NCBI GenBank assembly: GCA_023935145.1
Contig: CM043699.1
Location: 59,164,638-59,228,637, forward strand
Direction: 5' to 3'
DNA from: Bretschneidera sinensis
Lineage: Eukaryota > Streptophyta > Magnoliopsida > Brassicales > Akaniaceae
Length of the DNA: 64,000 bases
Shown here: positions 59,001 through 64,000 of the stretch, one piece after another
Position numbering within the stretch: position 1 is the stretch's first letter
How the letters are laid out: each line of letters opens with the position of its first letter
The notes under the pieces: generated by a model
Seen by the model: only the letters and a program-made list of their open reading frames with translations
The model's database searches: none
Told to the model about the DNA's origin: nothing
Position numbers and translations under genes: made by a program

Positions 59001-60190
59001 CTTTCGAACTGGCGGCTTGATGATGATGGCTGGTCTTGATAGCTGCCTTTATGCTAGATCTTCTGAGTCTGCATGGTAAGGCTTCAAGTAGCTAACGTTG
59101 AACATTGGGTGTGTTTTCATCCAAGCTAGTGGTTGGTTTTTATAAGAACACTTCCCCACTTTAGCTATGATGGAGACTAGTCTTTCATATTTGTGTACTA
59201 ATCTTTTGTCTTGCTTTCTGAGGAATTTGAGTTATTCTACCAAAATCTTCACAAGCACTGAATCTCCAGCTTTGAACTGTCTCGGAGTTCTCCCCATGTT
59301 TGTCCACTTCTTCATTCTCTTTGAGACCTTCTTAAGGTATGCACGAGCTATCTCCATGTTCTTCTTCCACTCCTTGGTGAAATTGTATACCTGAGGGTTA
59401 GACCCCTTGTAAGGTTCATCTATTGTGTGGGCATCAAAGGTTAGGAGCCTGTGATCACTTCAAATGGGCTTTTGCTGGAGTTGGAACTCTTAAGAGCATT
59501 AAAACATAATTGAGTCATGTCAAGCAATTGCACCCAGTTTCTCTGATTGGTATTAACAAAATGGCAGAGATATTCTTCTAGCATACTGTTAAAGTGTTTC
59601 GTTTGTCCATCAGTCTATGGGTGATAACTTCATGAAATGTTAGGTACTAAGCCAAGGAGACCAAAGAGCTCAGACTAAAAGGTTCGTGTGAATCTTGAGT
59701 CTCAATCACTCATAATGCTTTAGGGCACACTCCCAATTTTTGACCATATGTTTGAAAAATAGTTGAGTTGTTTCTTCCACAGTACAATACCTCGACGCGG
59801 GGATGAAGGTACTATACTTTGAGAATCGATCCACCATAACTAGAATGGAGCCACGATCCTCAACATTGGGTAGATAATTGATGAAGTCTAGTTAGATGCT
59901 TTCCCAAGGTCTTGAAGGTACTTTCAAGGTTTTCAATAACCCGACTAATTTTTGCCTTTCCACCTTATCTTGCTAGCAAGTAATACAAGTTCTAGTGTAA
60001 CACATCACATCTTCCTTCATTTGGGGCTAATAGTAGCCCTACTTCAACAACTTATAAGTCCTTTGCTAACCAGGGTGGCCTGCCCAAAGAGTATTATGGC
60101 ATTCATGCAATAGCAGTTTCCATAAGTCTCTGGTATTGGGGATGAACAATCGTCGACCCTTAGTCCATAATAACTTATTTTCAAACCAAA
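59001..60190 (-). pseudogene. Element E integrase remnant
   Basis: The minus strand encodes a zinc-region end near 59,960-60,060 (YYWP then a C-x2-C-like pair) and a core with 'DFINYLPNVEDRGSILVMVD' near 59,830-59,900, followed by degraded core and C-terminal sequence. Several stops occur. It lies between RNase H and the chromodomain as expected. Confidence 0.65.
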
Positions 60191-61430
60191 ATTATCGAGT
60201 CTTCCCTTCCGAAGATAGTCTCATGATGGTTTGGGCTTTGTTATATTTGCTAAGATTTTCTCTAATGTGTTCCCGTAGCGGTGTAACAACTTTACTTGCT
60301 GATAAAGGGGAAAACACCTTCAAGGATGCAAGTTTTGCCTTCCGACTCAACGCATCAGCCACTTGGTTGGTACGACCCGATTTATACTCAAAGTGGAAAC
60401 CAAACTCAGCCAAGTATTCCTACTAACGTGCTTATTTTGCTGTGAGCTTTGGTTGAGTGAGAAAATGATTAACAACCGTGCTGTCCGTTTTCACCACAAA
60501 AGTTGCCCCCAACAAGTAGTGTCTCCATACTCAAAGACAATGGATAAACACTAAAAAATCTTTTTCATGGGTCGTGTACCATTGTTCAGCTTCGCTCAAC
60601 TTATGACTCTCGTATGCAGTAGGGTGGCCCATTTGAAGTAAAACTTCCCCCAAGGCATAATCTGATGCATCCATTTGGACTTCAAAGGGCTTTGTGATGT
60701 CAGGGAGGGTTAAGACCTGACTTTTCATCATAGTCTACTTCAAATCTTCAAAATCTTCATGGCATTAGACTGACTAAACCCATTTCTGGCCTTTCTTCAA
60801 GAGTTCTGTTAAGAGGGCAGCTCTCTTAGAGTATCCTTCAATAAAGCATCAACATTATTTTACTAGCCCAAGGAAATATCATAGCTCCCTCACATTACTT
60901 GGAGTTTTCCACTCTTGAATTGGCTTCACCTTCCCCATGTCCATCTGAATGTGACCTTGATCAATTATGTGGCCCAAAAACTTGATATAGGTCTACGTAA
61001 ATGTACATTTTTCTTCCTTCACAAAAAGTTGGTTCTCTCGTAATTTTTCAAATACTAATCGTAGATGCTTCACATGCTCTTCAAGTGATGAACTGTACAC
61101 CACAATGTCATCAAGATAGACTACCACAAACTTATCAAGGAAATCATAGAAGACTTGATTCATTAAGGTACAAAAGGTGGCCTGAGCATTGGTCAACCCA
61201 AAAGGCATGAAAAGGAATTCAAAAGCTCCATACCGGGTGGTACACATTGTCTTTGGCTTATCTCCTTCAACAATTCGAATCTGGTAGTACCCCAATATCA
61301 AGTCAAGTTTGAAGAAGTATTTAGTATGACTCAATTGGTCAAATAGATCAACAATAAGGGGTATAGGGTAGCTATTGCAAACAATGGCCTTATTTAGAGC
61401 TCAATAGTCTACACACATCTATAAATTGTC
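60191..61430 (-). pseudogene. Element E reverse transcriptase and RNase H
   Basis: RT at 60,993-61,334 reads FKLDLILGYYQIRI, MPFGLTNAQATFCTLMN and YLDDIVVYS; the catalytic YLDD is at 61,107-61,118 and intact. RNase H at 60,531-60,731 has FEVQMDASDYALG, and the ADALSRK end is at 60,340-60,380. The pieces at 61,334, 60,731, 60,413 and 59,000 are all in one frame, so damage is mainly by stops. A frameshift separates this from the protease block. Confidence 0.85.
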
Positions 61431-62199
61431 ATCTTGCTTTTTGTAAAACAACACCGGGGCTCAATGGTCCGATGAACCCAGACTCCATTAAATCATTCAA
61501 CTGAATTCTCAACTCAACCAAATTAGGAGTGACAATGCGATAAGGCGCATGAGAAGGTGCCTTCGTGCCCGGTAGAAGCTCTATAGCATGATCTACACTT
61601 CTATGAGGTGTAAGGACCTTCGGTAACTCGCTGGGAATGACATCTTGGTAGGTCCTCAAAACTACTTTAACTGACATTGGAACAACACTTGGAACCAGTT
61701 TTTTTGTTGTCAACAGCACTACTATAAAATTAGATCATGGTCGAAGCTTCTTATCATTAGTAGGCTGAGTAATGGCAGGGACAACACATGGATATTCTCC
61801 CATGATCAACAGGAAACTTACAGCAGGAATCGGTACAAATTTGACTTCGGTGCAAAACTCTAATCCCAATACAACATCAAAGTCATCCATAGTCACAGCC
61901 ATGAAGTTAACTGGACCTCTCCATGGACCTATTTTAACGATCACTCGCTTGGCCAAAGCCACTGTCAATTAGGCCTCAGAATTTACTGCTTTTAACTGAA
62001 CATAGTTGCATTTAAGTTTCAAGTGTAGTCTTTGAGCTTCCAAAGTAGAGATAAAGTTATGGGAGGCCCCTATATCTACCAAAGCTCTTGTAGCTTTCCC
62101 ATTCATTCGCAAGTCAACATATATGAGTCTTTTCTTGGGTTCCTTCCTATTCTCAAGGAGTTTCCTATTCAGAACATTCAAGAATCGTAGCGCCCACAT
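61431..62199 (-). pseudogene. Element E protease and pre-RT linker
   Basis: The protease at 61,969-62,199 reads IYVDLRMNGKATRALVDIGA, with the D-T-G active-site triplet changed to D-I-G, followed by SHNFIS. The C-terminal part has DDFDVVLGLEF (61,735-61,968). The linker at 61,429-61,719 reads VIPSELPKVL, VDHAIELLPGTKAPSHAPYR and LNDLMESGFI, leading into RT. All three blocks share one frame. Confidence 0.85.
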
Positions 62200-62208
62200 C
62201 CTTATGGG

Positions 62209-63281
62209 TTACTCTTCTTCTTCCTTCTCTTGTTCTTGATGTAATTGAGAGCTTGTCACTTGAAAGGCACTCAAGGCTCTTTTATGCAGATAGTTTGCTA
62301 CTCGATGAGGCCATAAGAAGTAAGAAAAAGGTCTCGGCTTACCTGCCTTCAAGTTAGATATCAATGAAGAAGATCCTTCTCTGGGATCGAAGATGGGTCT
62401 CTTATCCACTCCCCCACTCACGAGCCTATTCGTCCTAGCCCACTTTACTCCACTTCTAACTGGGGGAAAATAGTCATTCCTCATCTTGAGTGGGTTCTCT
62501 AAAAGGTCATTTAGCCTTTCAGCTGTAGACATAATTGTGGCCAAGTCTTATACTTTTTGCCGGAAAAGCTTAGACCTGGCCTAACCTTTTAGCCCTTTGA
62601 GAAAATAGAACACCTTATCCTTATCTGACATGTCTCAGATGTCAAGCATTAGTCCTGAGAATTCGTTCACATAGTCGCAAACATTTCTTGATTGACTCAA
62701 CTCTCTAAGCTTGCGGCGAGCCAAGTACTTCACATTTTCAAGAAAGAACTGGTTCTTTAACTCCCACTTCAAGTAATTCTAAGTGTCGATGGTGCCCCTA
62801 TTGTTTTGGATGTCATCATATTTTTTATGCCACCATAGTTTGGCATCACCTAACAAAAACATCACCGCCATGGACGCTTTTTCCTCCTTAGAGGCTATAC
62901 AAGTAGCTCAAAAGTACTGCTATATATCAAAAAGAAAATTTTCTAAGGCCTTTGCATCGCGAGTACCTTCATATCAGTGGGGTTCAAGACCTTCACCTTT
63001 CCTCTATCTAAGGTTACAGTTTCGTTGTTGCCCACTACTCTTATCAATAAATTGACTTTGTTATTCAGCTCCTCAATCTCATTGCGGAGGGTGTCCACTG
63101 TCTCTTTCAAATCATCAGTGAGAGAATTCATTGTCTTAGAGATTTCTCTTTGTGAGGTCTCAAGCTCTATTGACCTCCAATCAAAGGATCTCAAGTTTGA
63201 CACTAGAGCTTCAAGGGTGCTCATCATTGCTTCCAATTCTTCCAACCGCTGGGAGTCATTAGTGCTATGTGTAACCACCAT
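62209..63281 (-). pseudogene. Element E gag
   Basis: It starts at minus-strand ATG 63,281 (in ACCATGG), 44 bases after the LTR end. The N-terminal 110 residues or so include NDSQRLEELEAMMSTLEAL and a long predicted coiled coil (63,050-63,230). The gag domain lies at about 62,600-62,900 (MAVMFLLGDAKLWWHKK, ELKNQFF, VNEFSGLMLDI). A zinc-knuckle region near 62,270-62,330 has lost its cysteines (SYFLWPHRVANYLHKRALS). A frameshift and stops occur. It is the probable source type for the short gag-like ORF of element D. Confidence 0.8.
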
Positions 63282-63310
63282 GGTTGCGCTATTCCAGATA
63301 ATCGAGCTGT

Positions 63311-63322
63311 GCTCTGATACCA
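63311..63322 (-). other. Element E primer-binding site (initiator tRNA-Met type)
   Basis: The minus strand reads TGGTATCAGAGC immediately after the 5' LTR (two bases between). It is an exact match to the usual plant gypsy primer site. Confidence 0.9.
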
Positions 63323-63324
63323 AC

Positions 63325-63988
63325 TGTCACAGTCTTAGCACTTTCCTTTAAAGGCATAGGTCCATGCAATACTTCTCTTGATCCCCCATGAGCAAGTTAG
63401 CCTAGCTCACTCGAGTTGCTTTAATGCTTGCACACTCTACAAGCAAAGAGGAACACATTAGCCACAAAATGATATCACATAAAAATCTAAGGATCACACA
63501 ACAATGAATATGGGTAAGGTGTAACAAGCACTTAGCAAGCCACAAGTGGTGTGTTTAGGGGTGCACACCCAATTCAAGTAACACACACCACACACAGATG
63601 TGTTTCGGGGCACACACTTAGATCACCAAGTACATATTAGCCAAAATAGGTAATAATACATAACCAAATTTAGGCACATGGATGCATAAAAGCTTCATTA
63701 ATATAAGCATCTTACAAGCACGTTGTTGGGCAGGGGGCACCATCAAGCAACTAGTAGGACAACATATTTAATCATTACTAATGAGCAACTAACTCACTCT
63801 CTAAAGAGTTTTAAGTCATTTGGGGCTCTAACAGGAGGAAACATTGCATATGCTTGAGCTATCATACTTCTGAAATACAAAATAAAATAAAGAATTACAA
63901 AATTACCATTAGGCACCAACATTATAAATAGGCACGATGTGCGGCCATAGGCATGGTACAAGGCCCTAAATAAGCACAAATCGTGATA
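63325..63988 (-). repeat. Element E 5' LTR
   Basis: It is collinear with the 3' LTR over its length. The outer end reads TATCACGATT on the minus strand where the 3' LTR has TGTCACGGTT, so the terminal TG appears to be TA here. Hand comparison of the first 145 bases or so shows about 20 differences between the two LTRs. Confidence 0.85.
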
Positions 63989-64000
63989 ATACAAGGAGTA

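Larger units (their letters stand above)
58133..63988 (-). mobile_element. Element E: Galadriel-like chromovirus
   Basis: It is a minus-strand element with 3' LTR 58,133-58,803 and 5' LTR 63,325-63,988. The primer site, gag, protease, RT, RNase H, integrase and chromodomain are in normal order, and a polypurine tract (AGTGGGGGACAA on the minus strand, 58,804-58,815) precedes the 3' LTR. No matching target duplication was found (CTGAG at the left, ATACA at the right). Lineage is assigned from RT and chromodomain motifs and is less certain than the superfamily. The LTR pair is clearly diverged. Confidence 0.85.

Overview
This is a nuclear genome window from a flowering plant, most likely a eudicot. 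It is AT-rich, has GT-AG introns and one nuclear plastid sigma-factor gene, and is otherwise dominated by decayed LTR retrotransposons. No bacterial or organellar gene organisation, CRISPR array, rRNA or tRNA gene was seen. The species cannot be named from the sequence.

Left third (about 1-24,150): a three-deep retrotransposon nest. The oldest layer is a minus-strand Ty3/gypsy element of the Tat lineage (Tat1): LTR, primer site and gag at 22,778-24,150, with gag end, protease and RT-RNase H at 1,440-4,929. A plus-strand Del/Tekay-like chromovirus (element C, 4,930-22,777) sits inside its gag. An Athila-lineage element (element A, 8,258-18,135, TSD AATGA) sits inside C's reverse transcriptase. 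A solo-LTR-like insert (2,346-3,608) splits Tat1 pol, and an inverted piece of a second C-family LTR lies at 1-496.

Middle (about 24,150-38,870): the only host gene, at 27,279-32,027. It encodes the plastid RNA polymerase sigma factor SIG1/SIGA in nine coding exons, with a leader intron and three upstream ORFs. One in-frame stop (27,849-27,851) interrupts the first coding exon, and there is a GC-AG intron and two unusual substitutions, so this copy may be a pseudogene or a null allele. The flanks hold a 191-bp tandem duplication, a roughly 1.95-kb element with very long inverted repeats, two MITE-like elements and a 67-bp hairpin.

Right third (about 38,870-64,000): a second minus-strand Tat element (Tat2) is represented by its 3' LTR (38,868-39,331), a polypurine tract and a long 3' untranslated region made of tandem repeats (units of about 90, 20 and 18 bp). 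Two elements landed in the 20-bp array: element D (40,613-45,572, TSD CAGTG), a non-autonomous element, and element B (45,759-57,526, TSD GTACG), an Athila element that keeps an extra ORF in the env position. Element E (58,133-63,988, minus strand) is a Galadriel-like chromovirus with a chromodomain. D shares with E its primer site, leader spacing, a piece of LTR and a gag N-terminal motif that D has amplified into a tandem peptide repeat.

I found nothing that looks like a new multi-gene system. The most informative items are the SIG1 lesion, the D/E autonomous/non-autonomous pair, and the Tat2 repeat-rich 3' region acting as an insertion site. Retroelement lineage names come from remembered family motifs, not from a search.
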